A DNA stretch of 15,426 bases. Origin: Conidiobolus incongruus B7586 (taxonomy: Eukaryota > Entomophthoromycota > Entomophthoromycetes > Entomophthorales > Conidiobolaceae). Positions 1-10,308 of this stretch are shown one piece after another. The stretch lies in assembly GCA_000697335.1 (NCBI GenBank), contig JNEM01015432.1, forward strand, positions 1 to 15,426. The letters are read 5' to 3'. The translations under genes were made by a program, and so were the position numbers. The notes under the pieces are model-generated. The model worked only from the letters and a program-made list of their open reading frames with translations, was not told where the DNA came from and made no database searches. Position 1 is the first letter of the stretch; each line of letters starts with the position of its first letter.

Positions 1-17
1 TATATATATATATATAT
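1..17. repeat. (TA)n microsatellite at window edge
   Basis: Alternating T and A without interruption from the first base to position 17; it may continue outside the window. Confidence 0.9.
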
Positions 18-3000
18 TTAATTTTTAACTCAAATATAAGGATTCCATAATATGAATTATTATAAATTAAAATTAAAAGGATAAAAAATAATCTTGTAAT
101 TTTTTGATTGGAATATAAGTTATATAATGAATCTTTCAATTTTATCATAATATTATATTAATTCGTTATAAATTATCAATACTCTGAGCAGGAAGATTTT
201 TTATATTTAATTTTCCAGGTTAGAGTTAACTAAAATTCTCTCCTATTCTATGTTTGAAAAGCGATTTAGCTAACTTTATTACTTATATAGTTTTGTTAAA
301 ATGTGATACAGAATGTTTTGTATAAGGTGATATTTTGATAAATGCTTTTTGTTTAATCCTGGTGAAAATTAAAAATGTATGATCTTCACTCATATTAGTT
401 ATTATTAAAATCTCTCTAGAAAGTTATACTACATATTATGATGAATAAATAAATCATCCTTGATCATTTAACATAATACCAAAATATTGAAATAATTATG
501 ATTCATAATATAATTATTGATTATAACATGTGGGTTTGCTTTTTGAACCAATGTATATTTGTATAAGGGTAGTCTAAATATTGAAATTCAAAAATTATAT
601 TACTACAGAAATATTTATCGAATATCTTTAAATTCAAATAAAGCATATTCTTAATTATGATGCCCTTGGTTATTATATTTTGATTGTTTCAAAAACAACA
701 ATATTCAGTTTAATTGTCACTATTCCTCAGTTATTATAAAGTTTATTTCATTTCATAGTCTTAAAATTTTGGCAAGTAATTTATTCAGAACAACTTTGCA
801 ATGTCACAACAATACCAAGTATCTGTATGATGAAACGATCTAATTGATGGAACGAGTTTAATTATATTTAACCGAATCGGCCAAGAAAATATTAACAATT
901 GCTATGGAAGAAAATGAACAAAACTGTTTTACATCAACTAATATATAGTTAGTTAAAAATGTCTTATAGCTTGCTTCTATTGATATATGCTTTTCATTTC
1001 AAAATCCTAAATCTGTAATTCAAAATGTTTTTGTAAGAATCAGAGTTAAGATAGAGCTGGAAAAACTGAGGATCTATTGCCATTTATCAAAATTTCAATC
1101 ACATCATTAATTTGTATTAAAATGGACGAGAAATTATAATTTACTATCAACTTTATCCTATTTAAAACAGCTAATTTCAATGTTATTTGTATTTATTAAA
1201 AATATATATTATTATATTTGATAATTACTGTTTTAATGACTAATACTACATAAGGGTTATTTAATAGTTTATAATTTGATTTTCATAGTTGATAATAGTG
1301 AAATTGTTAAAATATATAAATTATGTGTTTATTCAATAAAAAATCACACTAAAGATTATTTGATATTTTAATATTATAAAATAATTCATTTAAACTTAAA
1401 GTGTAAAATAAAAATATATCTTATATATATTAACTTCTTCATTTCAATATATTTAACGAATATTAATTACTATTTGCATTATTTTTTCATCTAAAAGAAG
1501 TAAAATAACTTTATCCATTATTACAATTGGGACTTAAAATAGTATATTCCCTAAGTATAATTAATATCTTTAAACCTTAATCTGTTTTGTAAAAATGGGG
1601 TTGGATGTTTTAACATCTTTTGATAATATAATCATCAACCATCGGAATACAACATTTTTTATAATATGCAAGTAGAAGTTTTCGATTATTTAATTTTGAT
1701 TTAAAATAATACCAAATTATACTAATGGAATAATACAATCAGTATATAAAAATATTTGAGAAGTTGACTTAATTCAAGGATTACGTTCATTAAAAGTTGA
1801 TTTTTATTACTAATTTGTTATTAAACATTAAAATCATTTAAATCGATAACTATTGAACTAAATATAGTATAATTATCTAAAGAACTGTGCTTCATTTAAA
1901 ATCTAATAAATAATAATGTCATGACATATTTAATTAATCATTGTTTATTTAGATAATGATATTGACGTATGTTTTTCAGTAAATATTCAACAATTATATT
2001 TGAATGAAAGAATAGATTTGTATTATAATGTAATAGATAAAATATATTATAAGTACGATAATAAAATTTAGTTACATTGTGATAAACAATCAAGCTATAC
2101 GTCATCTATCCAATAGAATATAAATATAAATTTTAATACAAATATCATATATATAGCTATTGATTCATCAAAAATATTACAATGTATCAGTATCGAAAGT
2201 GGCTGGTATTAAATAGGTTTATACAATTCTCTGGTAAAAATTATAATTAAAAACATAATTGATATTTAATCCAGTGGTGATTCCTGATTATCACCTAAGA
2301 ATATTTAATTTACTAAAAAATTTATTAACTCTCTGAAAGGAAAGAATATTGTTAAAATGTTATAATAATTTCTAGTTAAAAATGTGAAACAACGGTTGAA
2401 ACAATCATTGCATCAAATAATAAAATAATAAGCATCAATTAATTAAATCATAAATTCGCCATTTATAATATTCAGAGCATAGATGCATTACTATTTCTTA
2501 GAATGAATAATTTAGCATTCTTATTTCATTAAATAATTGGTATATAAATTAAGCTTTCCAATTTTAGCAAAATCACTTACAAATAAAGTGATATGGTTCA
2601 AATTCCATGATTTACACTTTAACCGATTCTGAAACGATGATAGTCAATCCTAATTTATCCAAATTTATCATTTAATGGTGCCAGAAGATTCAATGCAACC
2701 AATCCAAAGCAAAATTTAATAAAGTTATAAAATTGATTTAAAGATAATAAGATATATCATCTATTAGCAAAATATAAATCAAAAATAAAAATTATATAAA
2801 AAATGCCAGCAAGGTTGCTTTGTATATTTAAAAATTTATTAATGATTCTTTATTCTTTGATATAATAAAAAGTTTAAATTTTTAAAACTTGGTTTAAAAA
2901 ACTGAGATAACTAAGTAATTTTTTATTTCAAAGCAAACAAATGAATTGTTTCTAAATTCAATAACTAACTAAATTAATGCAAAAAGTGATATAAATACCT

Positions 3001-3050
3001 CATTTTTCTATTTTAAAAAGAATGCTGTTTAATATCGTTAAATTATAATA
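1..3050. other. AT-rich gene-free region
   Basis: No open frame of useful length is seen on either strand and I recognise no RNA gene. Sampled lines hold roughly 15-18% GC. The left edge (1-17) is a pure TA run. A slightly less AT-rich stretch lies at about 780-1120, but it is closed by stops in the frames I read and matches nothing I know. The stretch may be decayed transposon or spacer DNA; this is inference. Confidence 0.6.
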
Positions 3051-4729
3051 ATGACTCAATGGATGGAATTAGGTCAATGTGATCAATGTGCAATTTTACA
3101 ACGAAAATATCAAAAAGCTTTTCTTTGTGGTAATTGTTTTAATCCTCAAAATTGTGAACAAAATTCCAAAAAGAGACAAAAAATACCTTATTATCATATA
3201 TTAACTCGCAAATTCGAGCATGTGACAGATAAAATGAATGGGATGATTGACCAAGGTGTTGAGGCTGCTTTAATTCATCATCCAATGCGAAGGTTTTCAA
3301 TATCTGAAAGCTCTTTGGGTTCGTTAGAAGACTTAGAGAGTTATAAAGTTCCTTTACTTTTGCTGCACCTCAATTTAACTCGTAAAGAAAATCCCATGTC
3401 TATGGTACTTTGTAAGTTATTTTAATATCTCAAATTCATTATATACTAATATTTATTTACCTGAACAATGAAGGTCAAAATTATTTAATAACTGAGATGA
3501 TTAACCTATTTGCTACTTTCATTTTGCCCAAATGCATCGTGTTTTTACCTCAAAAGCTGAATTTAATTCAACAATCTAAGCCTGAATACAGATTATTATT
3601 ATATGCTATTTTATGTCGGAGTGAATTTTTATGTAAAAGTCAGCAATTTAATTCCACTAACAATGTTAAGAGTTATAATATTATTATGGAGGACATATAT
3701 TTTTATCAAATTTATAAACACTATGTAAATACAATAACCGAGCCGAGTTTAGAGCTTATCCAATCGCTTCTTCTTATTTCCGATTTGGAAACATCTATTG
3801 GACTTCCAATGCTTCAGCTAAATTTAGTGAAAGCAATTACATATTCTCGAATACTGTGCCTTCATGAACCGACTCATCCAATTCATAAAGACGATAATAT
3901 GGAGCTAAAAGTAGAAAAATACCTTACTTGGGTAAATTGCATAGTGCTTGAGCAAAAAACATATTTTTATTTCTCCTCTCCCAGAGTGTGCAGTCCTAAT
4001 TGGAAAATTACTAGCAAGCATTTAAACGATGCCCCTGTAAAATACAAGAAATGGGTTACACACGTAAAATTATTTGCGAATATATCGATCAACACCATTA
4101 ATGCTATGCAATTGAAAAACAGCATCACATCAAACTCTACACTCGATACACTGCAACTAGAAAAACTAAAGAGTATCATACATATCGCCGGAAATCATTC
4201 ACTAGGAAAGTTGCCTTTGACCTATTTCAATAGCGATATGAATCAATTCAACCCTTATCATATTGCTGCCATAGTTCAATATATATTCTTTCACATGTTT
4301 AAAATTATAACTAGTGATTTATTTGATACAATTTTAAAATCTGAAGAAATAGTGAAGAATTTACCCCATGATTTTATTAAAGTAATCAGGACCGAATCCT
4401 CATCCAAAATAAATTCTGCACATAAAATCATTGAGATCGCGACGGAAAGCTACAACCTCGGGGTATTCACATCTTCCCATCTACGTCATTTGGAGTTTTC
4501 TCATTCTATATTTCTGTGGTCTTACTTTTTTGCATTCAGAACACTGCTATTAGAAAACCAAATTTCTTTGAATGAAACTGGAATCGTTTCGATAGTGATG
4601 GAAAAACTTAAAATTTTTGTTGAGTTATGGCCAACTAACAAAAACCTTTACGATATTATCACTTTAGATTTGGAAGCTAAGGGAATAATAATTACTTATC
4701 ATGATCTCAATTTAAAACAATTTCAATAA
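3051..4729 (+). CDS. Fungal transcription-factor-like protein with degenerate Zn2Cys6 head (paralogue 1)
   Basis: Two exons, 3051-3411 and 3474-4729, give a 538-residue protein. Residues 10-35 hold Cys10-x2-Cys13-x6-Tyr20-x5-Cys26-x2-Cys29-x5-Cys35, which is the Zn2Cys6 spacing with Tyr in place of the third Cys. About residues 192-293 look like the fungal middle homology region (Fungal_trans type): helices with SLELIQSLLLISDLE, then a YSRILCLHEPTHP motif and a KVEKYLTW...LEQ helix. The C-terminal block (about 492-526: IVSI, then WPT, then DIIT) is shared with the gene at 10309. The family is known for nuclear regulators that bind DNA through the zinc cluster; whether this head still binds DNA is uncertain. 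The start is the first ATG after an in-frame TAA at 3039-3041; Met5 is an alternative start. The target pathway cannot be told from the sequence. Confidence 0.82.
3412..3473 (+). other. Spliceosomal intron, 62 bp, phase 1
   Basis: GTAAGT donor at 3412, a strong TACTAAT branch site at 3444-3450 and an AAG acceptor ending at 3473. Splicing removes the in-frame TAA that ends the first open frame and joins exon 1 in phase 1 to the frame of the second exon. It restores a Leu-Cys-Gln junction that aligns with Leu-Tyr-Gln in the paralogue at 10309. The acceptor is AAG, not the commoner TAG/CAG, but it is the one that keeps frame and alignment. Confidence 0.8.
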
Positions 4730-5110
4730 TATTTATTAATAAAATTTAATAAATAATAATTTTAATTTTAAAATTTTTAACTAAATTTTTAATATTGTTC
4801 ATTAAAATATTAAATAATTTAAAATAGTTTTATCAAATAAATATATCTAGATTATTAAATAAAATTATAATGCCATTTAATATCAATTTAAAAAAATTTT
4901 TACATTTTTTATAATAATGCAATAATATTTGATGAACCTTTATCGCCGTCTTTTACGTTTTCTTAACGTCATTTTTGATTTAACCATTTTAGTTATACAA
5001 GTTCAATATTAATTATCATTTTCATATAATTATTTGTAATGTATGTTTATTGAATAGATACCAGTTATGCATATTATATATAATTTCAAGTTAAATTAAT
5101 ATGCAAATGA

Positions 5111-5222
5111 TATATTAGCATTGTATAATAATTGAACAATATGGATTATTTTTATTTAAATTGATTTAATGGAAATAAACAAATCATTATTTATTATTGT
5201 TGTTCAATTATTATCTAATATA
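5111..5222. repeat. Imperfect inverted repeat, MITE-like or hairpin
   Basis: The 15-base arm ataataattgaacaa at 5125-5139 is perfectly complementary to 5200-5214. The outer arms extend the match: tatattag at 5111-5118 pairs with 5215-5222, with six unpaired bases on the left. Inside, 5144-5158 is partly complementary to about 5170-5186. The whole unit is near 112 bp. Its size and AT-rich arms would fit a small non-coding DNA transposon (MITE) or a cruciform, but I see no second copy in this window. Confidence 0.5.
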
Positions 5223-5357
5223 ATTTTAAATATATGAAATTTTCTTAAATATACAGAATATATTATTTGGGAGATATAAAAATGTTAATTAATTCATTCA
5301 TATTATACATAATGTAAATGAATTATAATTTAAAAATATATCTTCAGCTTTGCATAT

Positions 5358-5375
5358 ATTATTATTATTATTATT
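5358..5375. repeat. (ATT)6 microsatellite
   Basis: Six uninterrupted ATT units. Confidence 0.85.
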
Positions 5376-5708
5376 TTATATTGAATTTAAAATCATAGTG
5401 GATGTTAGGTTTAAGAAACTCTGTTTACTTTAGTAATTAACTGAATTTAAATATAATTGCGAAATATTACTTTTGAGAACATATCTGCTGCTCAAAATCC
5501 ATTTATCCTTTCACCTAAAACATAGTATAAATTCATATACATTGCTTTTTATTGAAACATTTTACATTTTATAAACAATTCATATTTTAATAGTTTTAAG
5601 AGAAATTTTATCAAAAATATCAAGTAATATATAATTTTATTTTCTTTATAGCAGATTTTTTTAATAAATTTTAAAATATATTCAAAAATTATTTATATTA
5701 GAATATTA

Positions 5709-5745
5709 TTAGTATGGAAATTAAGAAATGGCAAATTTTTTAATT
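5709..5745 (+). repeat. 5' terminal inverted repeat of mariner A1
   Basis: Pairs with 6991-7027. The core gaaattaag at 5717-5725 and aatggca at 5727-5733 is matched at the other end. The related 5' ends at about 12132 and 15098 preserve parts of it. Confidence 0.85.
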
Positions 5746-5749
5746 TCTG

Positions 5750-5781
5750 ATCTTTCAAACATATTATATGTTTTGAAAGAT
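5750..5781. repeat. Hairpin palindrome in the mariner A1 leader
   Basis: The left arm 5750-5764 (atctttcaaacatat) is complementary to 5766-5781, with one extra A in the right arm's complement and almost no loop. It lies between the 5' inverted repeat and the transposase start. The matching stretch of copy A2 (about 12171-12205) aligns but has lost most of the symmetry. Confidence 0.7.
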
Positions 5782-5899
5782 TATATATATATAAAATATA
5801 TAGGAAAATAAATATTTTCAAACTATATATATATATTCAATTTTAATTATTTTTTTTATTAAAATATTTTGATTTTAAAATTTATATTTAAATTTAATC

Positions 5900-6934
5900 A
5901 TGCTTAAACCAGATTGTGATTATCAAAAGGCTTTTATTTTTGTATTTTTAAAACTTAACCATAAACCCTCTAAAATCATCCAAAACTTGCAAACAGCTTA
6001 TAGAGATGGTGCTTTATCTAAAACTACCATATATTGCTGGATTTGTGATTTTAAAGCTAGAAGGGACATTATTCAAAATTTACCAAAATCTAAAAGACTA
6101 ATTTCTACTGTTACTTTTTTACTTAGCAATAAAGTAAAAAAATATATTAAGAAATACCCTTTTATTTCTGTTAGAGAACTATTAAAGCAATTTAATATTA
6201 ATTATATAAGTATGTTATATTTACTTAAGTTTAAACTTAGATTAATTAATAAAAATATAAAATGGATACCTTATAATTTAACAGAAACCCAAAAGAAAAC
6301 TAGAGTAGCTATAGCTAAACTAAACTTATTAAGGTATAACTAAAAACAAAGATTTTTACAATGAATACTTATAATTGATGAATCTTAGATTCTTTTATAT
6401 AATCCTTTACTTAAAAATAAAACAAGATGTTAGGTTAAGTTAAATCAATCCCCTCCATAAATTCTAATGAATAAACACTTTGAATATAAGTGAATGTTAA
6501 TTGTTGTAATGGATTATAATGGTATATGGTTTTTTTATTTAATACCTCAAGGAAAATCAATCAATAATAAGTTATATATTATTTTTTTAAATAAAACAAT
6601 TTCTAAATGGTGTTCTCAATATAAATTAAAGACACCTATTATTTTGCATGATAATTGCAAAATACATAAAGCTAAAGCTGTAAAAGATTTTTTATATAAA
6701 AAAAATTGGAGGGAGTTACCACATCTAGTATATTCACCTGATTATAATCTATGTGATTATAATTGTTTTAGACAATTAAAAAAACAGCTTGCAGGAAAAA
6801 AAATTCCTGCAAACAAATTAAATTGGTTTGTGAAACATCAAATTTTAGTCCTTAATAAAAAGAACTGTTTTTTAGGTATTAGAAGCTTACCAAAGGTATG
6901 GAAAAAAGTTATTAATAATAAAGGAGGCTATTAA
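5900..6934 (+). pseudogene. Mariner transposase, DD34D class, interrupted by six stops (A1)
   Basis: One frame of 344 codons plus a stop, matching the usual mariner transposase length of about 345. The N-terminal half (5900-6340) has the helix-turn-helix region of mariner (TTIYCWICDF). The C-terminal half (6494-6934) has LHDN, YSPDYN, CDYN and a closing RSLPKVWKKVI segment. The acidic triad is readable: Asp at 6377-6379 in IIDES, Asp at 6650-6652 and Asp at 6755-6757, with 34 residues between the last two. Stops occur at 6341, 6362, 6386, 6431, 6458 and 6491, all within about 150 bp, and no frameshift is seen. The stop after DES (6386) sits where mariners carry Trp, which points to TGG to TAG. 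The enzyme would cut and paste the element; this copy cannot encode it whole. Confidence 0.88.
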
Positions 6935-6990
6935 TTTTATATTATTCATTAATTTTTATATATTATTTATTAATTTATTTGTTTAATTTT

Positions 6991-7027
6991 AATTTCAAAT
7001 TGTGCCATTACTTAATTTCTGCACTAA
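6991..7027 (-). repeat. 3' terminal inverted repeat of mariner A1
   Basis: The reverse complement matches 5709-5745 at 29 of 37 positions. It is followed by TA at 7028-7029. Confidence 0.85.
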
Positions 7028-7859
7028 TAATAACAGAAAATTTAAAATTTAATATTTAATATTCAATTAAAAGTGATTTTTGGTTATACTATATAATTTT
7101 TGAATTGAATTTGAGAATCAAAATAATACTACCAATTATATCCTCTATCTTAATATAGATTATTAATTATTAATTATTAATTATCATAAATATTGCTCTA
7201 TTATTATCAAGTAATAATGTTTCATTCCTACATATTTATTGGAGATATATTTAGATCCATTGTAGTTTATAATTAATTTAACTTTATTATGATATTTAAA
7301 AACATATAACTCACTAAAATCTATTTCAAACAACCTGGTCTTGATATTTCTATAGATTAATATTAGAATGTTGAATCAATAAAACATAATATTTCGTTCT
7401 ATAAATAATTATAATAATTTTCATAAGTTACTTGCTGGTAAATTAAAATTCAATTTAAAAATATTTATATATTATAAAAAATATTTTTTTTATTATAATT
7501 AAGGATAAGTATTCTAAATATATAATTAAAAACTATGAATAATTTTAAATTATAATATATATTCAAATAAATTAGCATTATAATATTAAGTCAAATAATG
7601 CCAATGATCAAATAGAAATGATATATAATTTATAATTTTTTTCATCAAATTTTCAAATCTGTCAATTAATAATATCATATCCATATTAGATATATTGATT
7701 GTTTTCCTAATTAAATTTGCAATTCAGTTGAATTAATGTAAAACCAATTTTAAAAGATAGGTAAACTTTCTAAAATTAATATAAATTAAGTGTAAAATCA
7801 AATTTTTTTAAATATATAATTTTATAATAATACCACCAAAGCTTAATAATAATCTTTTA
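7028..7859. other. AT-rich spacer
   Basis: No gene or RNA is recognised. It contains a short heptamer array (7161-7184). Its last 100-200 bases may belong to the 5' non-coding part of the mariner remnant that follows, but I could not place that element's end. Confidence 0.55.
7161..7184. repeat. Heptamer tandem repeat (TATTAAT)3.4
   Basis: Three exact copies of TATTAAT followed by TAT. Confidence 0.85.
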
Positions 7860-8894
7860 AGAAATATTATATTATTTCATTTTAATCAAGTATATAAACT
7901 ATTTGAGTCCTATAAAATTATTTACCAAATATATGGTGAAGGTACTATTACTCTTAGATATTATCAAAAATGATTTATATATTTTCAAAATAATAATTAT
8001 TATATTAAAGATAAACCATATATATGTAAAAAAATAAAAATATCTAATAAAAAATTATTAGATATTATAGAAACTAATACTAATTATAATTTAGAGGAAT
8101 TTTGAAAAATATTAAACATAAGTTTTAGTCAATTATTAAAATAATTAAAAAAAATTAATAAAGTTTAAAAAGCAACAAATTAAGTATCTTATGAATTAAC
8201 AATATTTGATAAGTTAGATAAGTTAGCATATAATTCTTATTTACAAAATTTATAAAAAGACTTAAATTACTCTAAAAACTTTATTATTACTAATGAAACA
8301 TAGATAATATTTAATGATATAATCTATAAATACTATTAGATAATTAAAACAACAAAAGCTCAAAATCAAGCAAAAACAATATATATGAAAAAAAATAATA
8401 TTAATTATATGGTAGGATTAAAAAAAAATAATATATTATAAATTTACAGAAGAAAAACAAAAGATAAATAAAGAATATTATTTTAAAGAAATCTAAAAAT
8501 TATGTAAAACATTAAAAAACAAAAACCAAAGTATTTTTTAAATAAAGACTAAAATAATATATAAACTCTTATGCTAGTATATAACCATTATAATAATATA
8601 AAACCATATATAATAATTAAAATCTTAAATATTTTAGATTATAATAAATTTAAATTTTTACTATATTAAATATACTCTTTTAATCTTACACTTAGTGAAT
8701 TTTATTTTTTTAGACATTTTAAAAGATTTTTAAAAAACTTTATTTTTAAAAAATTTTAACAAATAAAAGCTAAATTTTTAAAATTTATTAAAATAATAAA
8801 AAAAGATTTTAAAAAAATATATATACATAAATTAAAAGATAGGAATTTGTTTAAAAATATAAAGGTTGTTATATATTTAAAAATTAAAATATAA
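7860..8894 (+). pseudogene. Heavily decayed mariner transposase, family B
   Basis: A single frame can be followed from 7860 to a TAA at 8892-8894 despite many stops. Mariner landmarks appear in order: NIILFHFNQ, then YGEGTITLR before a TGA at 7971 where Trp is expected (QK-W-F); FDKLDKLA at about 8199; ITNET before a TAG at 8301 where Trp is expected; YNNIKPY at about 8589-8609 in place of the HDNA-PH motif; YSFNLTLSEFYFF at about 8673-8711 in place of YSPDLAPSDYHLF; and IHKLKDR near 8823. Measured from 8592 to 8697, the spacing is 34 residues. The first two catalytic Asp read as Asn and the third as Glu, so it is dead. The sequence differs clearly from family A (closer in style to the irritans/briggsae kind of mariner). 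Terminal repeats could not be located. Confidence 0.75.
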
Positions 8895-10308
8895 ATATAT
8901 ATAATAAAATAATTAATAAAAATAAAAATTAAAAACATATATTAATATTATTATTTTTTTAACTAAATTTTATAAATATAAAATAAAAATTACTTTATTA
9001 ATTATAAATAACAATATATTATTATGATTATTAAAGTTATATCATTATTTATCTTATATTTATATCATTAATTTATAACTGATTTACTTAGTTTAGTAAA
9101 ATACAAACTATAAATTTACCAAAAAATTCTAATTAGATATAATATCAGCTAACCTTTTTTTAAACACCTTTACTAAGGTATATTAATAAGCATTAACAAC
9201 TTATCAGTAATTTCACCACTTAGTTATTTAACTACCTTGAATTATCAGAGTAATTAAGTTAAAAAAACAATTCTTAAAAGATTTAAATTAATTATAGAAT
9301 ATAAAAATAAAACTTACTAATCTTTAATAACTTTGATTATATTTTAAAAATCAAAGTAAAATTTGATAAACCTTTTAGATTAAAAGATTTTATAATATAA
9401 TACTATGTATAATTGGTTAACACAGTATCATGATGTATGTGAAAAGTGATTACATTGATTAACTACAATTAGCTATTTTAATTCTCTATTTCTTTATTTG
9501 GATGAAAACAAAATTAGGAAAATAATCAATATATTGATGCATTAAAATTAATACAGAATAATTTTATAAAATTAAAAAATCTACATTTTTATACCAATAA
9601 AACTATTTTTATTGTTTTAAAAATAGTATATTAATTCAACTTTAAATATTACATTTGTGGTTTTATTTTAAGAATAATGAAAAAGATTTTTAGATTTAAT
9701 CAAGATAATTATTTTAAATTATATTATATAAATATAAATAATTTGGGTAATTAAATATAAAAATAATAATTATATCTGAATTAAATATTTGATGGTAATA
9801 TTTTAAAATATCACATTATTCAATTTATTATATTCAAACAATTGCAGAGTATTGGAAAAAAATTTTGGTATAATAATTTGAATTATCCATTGGCACAAAT
9901 TCTCAAACTTATGCAAAGAAGAAAATAGACTTTTATATTAATAATCTCTTTTCCTAAATTTGCGCAAGTGGGCAATCATTTTTTATTATTTTCTCTGTTT
10001 TATTGAGAGATAAAGAATTATATGAGTGATCTGATTTTATTTATTTAAGGTATATATTAATAATAATATACGAAAAAATTACTATACCAAGATTTTAATA
10101 AAAAATTTTTTATCAATAATAGCTAAAAATATAATTAAATATATAAAATTAATTTTATAAAAGAGATAGACACTAAAAAAACTATTTTGAAATAAATGAC
10201 ACAAATTTATGCATTGAATATATGCGATCCAAATAAAAACTTTAAATACTCCACTCTTTCACCAAATACTGGCATGGGTTATTTTGAAATTCTAAATCAG
10301 TTATTAGC
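8895..10308. other. AT-rich spacer upstream of the second gene
   Basis: No gene is seen. The first 200-250 bases may include the 3' non-coding part of mariner B. Less AT-rich patches at about 9405-9510 and 9900-9990 have no recognisable coding or RNA content. The promoter of the gene at 10309 must lie in the right-hand part, but no distinctive element stands out. Confidence 0.55.

Larger units (their letters stand above)
4730..5708. other. AT-rich spacer
   Basis: No gene is seen. AATAAA occurs at 4738-4743 just after the stop codon, but in such AT-rich DNA it is weak evidence for a polyadenylation signal. The spacer holds an inverted repeat (5111-5222) and an (ATT)6 run (5358-5375). A short less AT-rich patch at about 4930-4990 has no recognisable content. 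Confidence 0.6.
5709..7027 (+). mobile_element. Mariner-type DNA transposon, family A, copy A1 (nearly full length)
   Basis: About 1.32 kb, the usual mariner size. The two ends form terminal inverted repeats: 5709-5745 matches the reverse complement of 6991-7027 at 29 of 37 positions, with a strong core (gaaattaag, then aatggca). With the tip set at TTAGT, the element is flanked by TA at 5707-5708 and 7028-7029, the target site duplicated by this superfamily. The ends could shift by 3 bp because TATTATTA repeats at both tips. It carries one transposase reading frame broken by stops, so it is not autonomous as written. It is the best-preserved of three family A copies in the window. Confidence 0.88.

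Noticed and set aside
2594-2612. ggttcaaattcc, resembling a tRNA T-arm box
   Set aside because: The arm does not pair properly around the loop, and I found no matching acceptor stem, D-arm or anticodon arm upstream.
2990-2997. TATAAATA about 55 bp before the first gene
   Set aside because: Such strings are expected often in DNA this AT-rich, and nothing similar is seen at the same distance before the paralogue.
3967-4179. 70-codon open frame on the minus strand
   Set aside because: Lies wholly inside the second exon of the gene at 3051, has no recognisable motif, and is best read as a shadow of the real frame.
6341-6493. An intron in the mariner A1 transposase to explain the stop cluster
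   Set aside because: The stretch encodes the family's first catalytic motif (IIDES) in the correct frame and spacing, so it is decayed coding sequence, not an intron.
8756-8938. 60-codon minus-strand open frame rich in Ile, Phe and Tyr
   Set aside because: It is antisense to the decayed family B transposase in nearly pure A/T sequence. The apparent membrane-like composition is what AT-rich DNA gives by chance.
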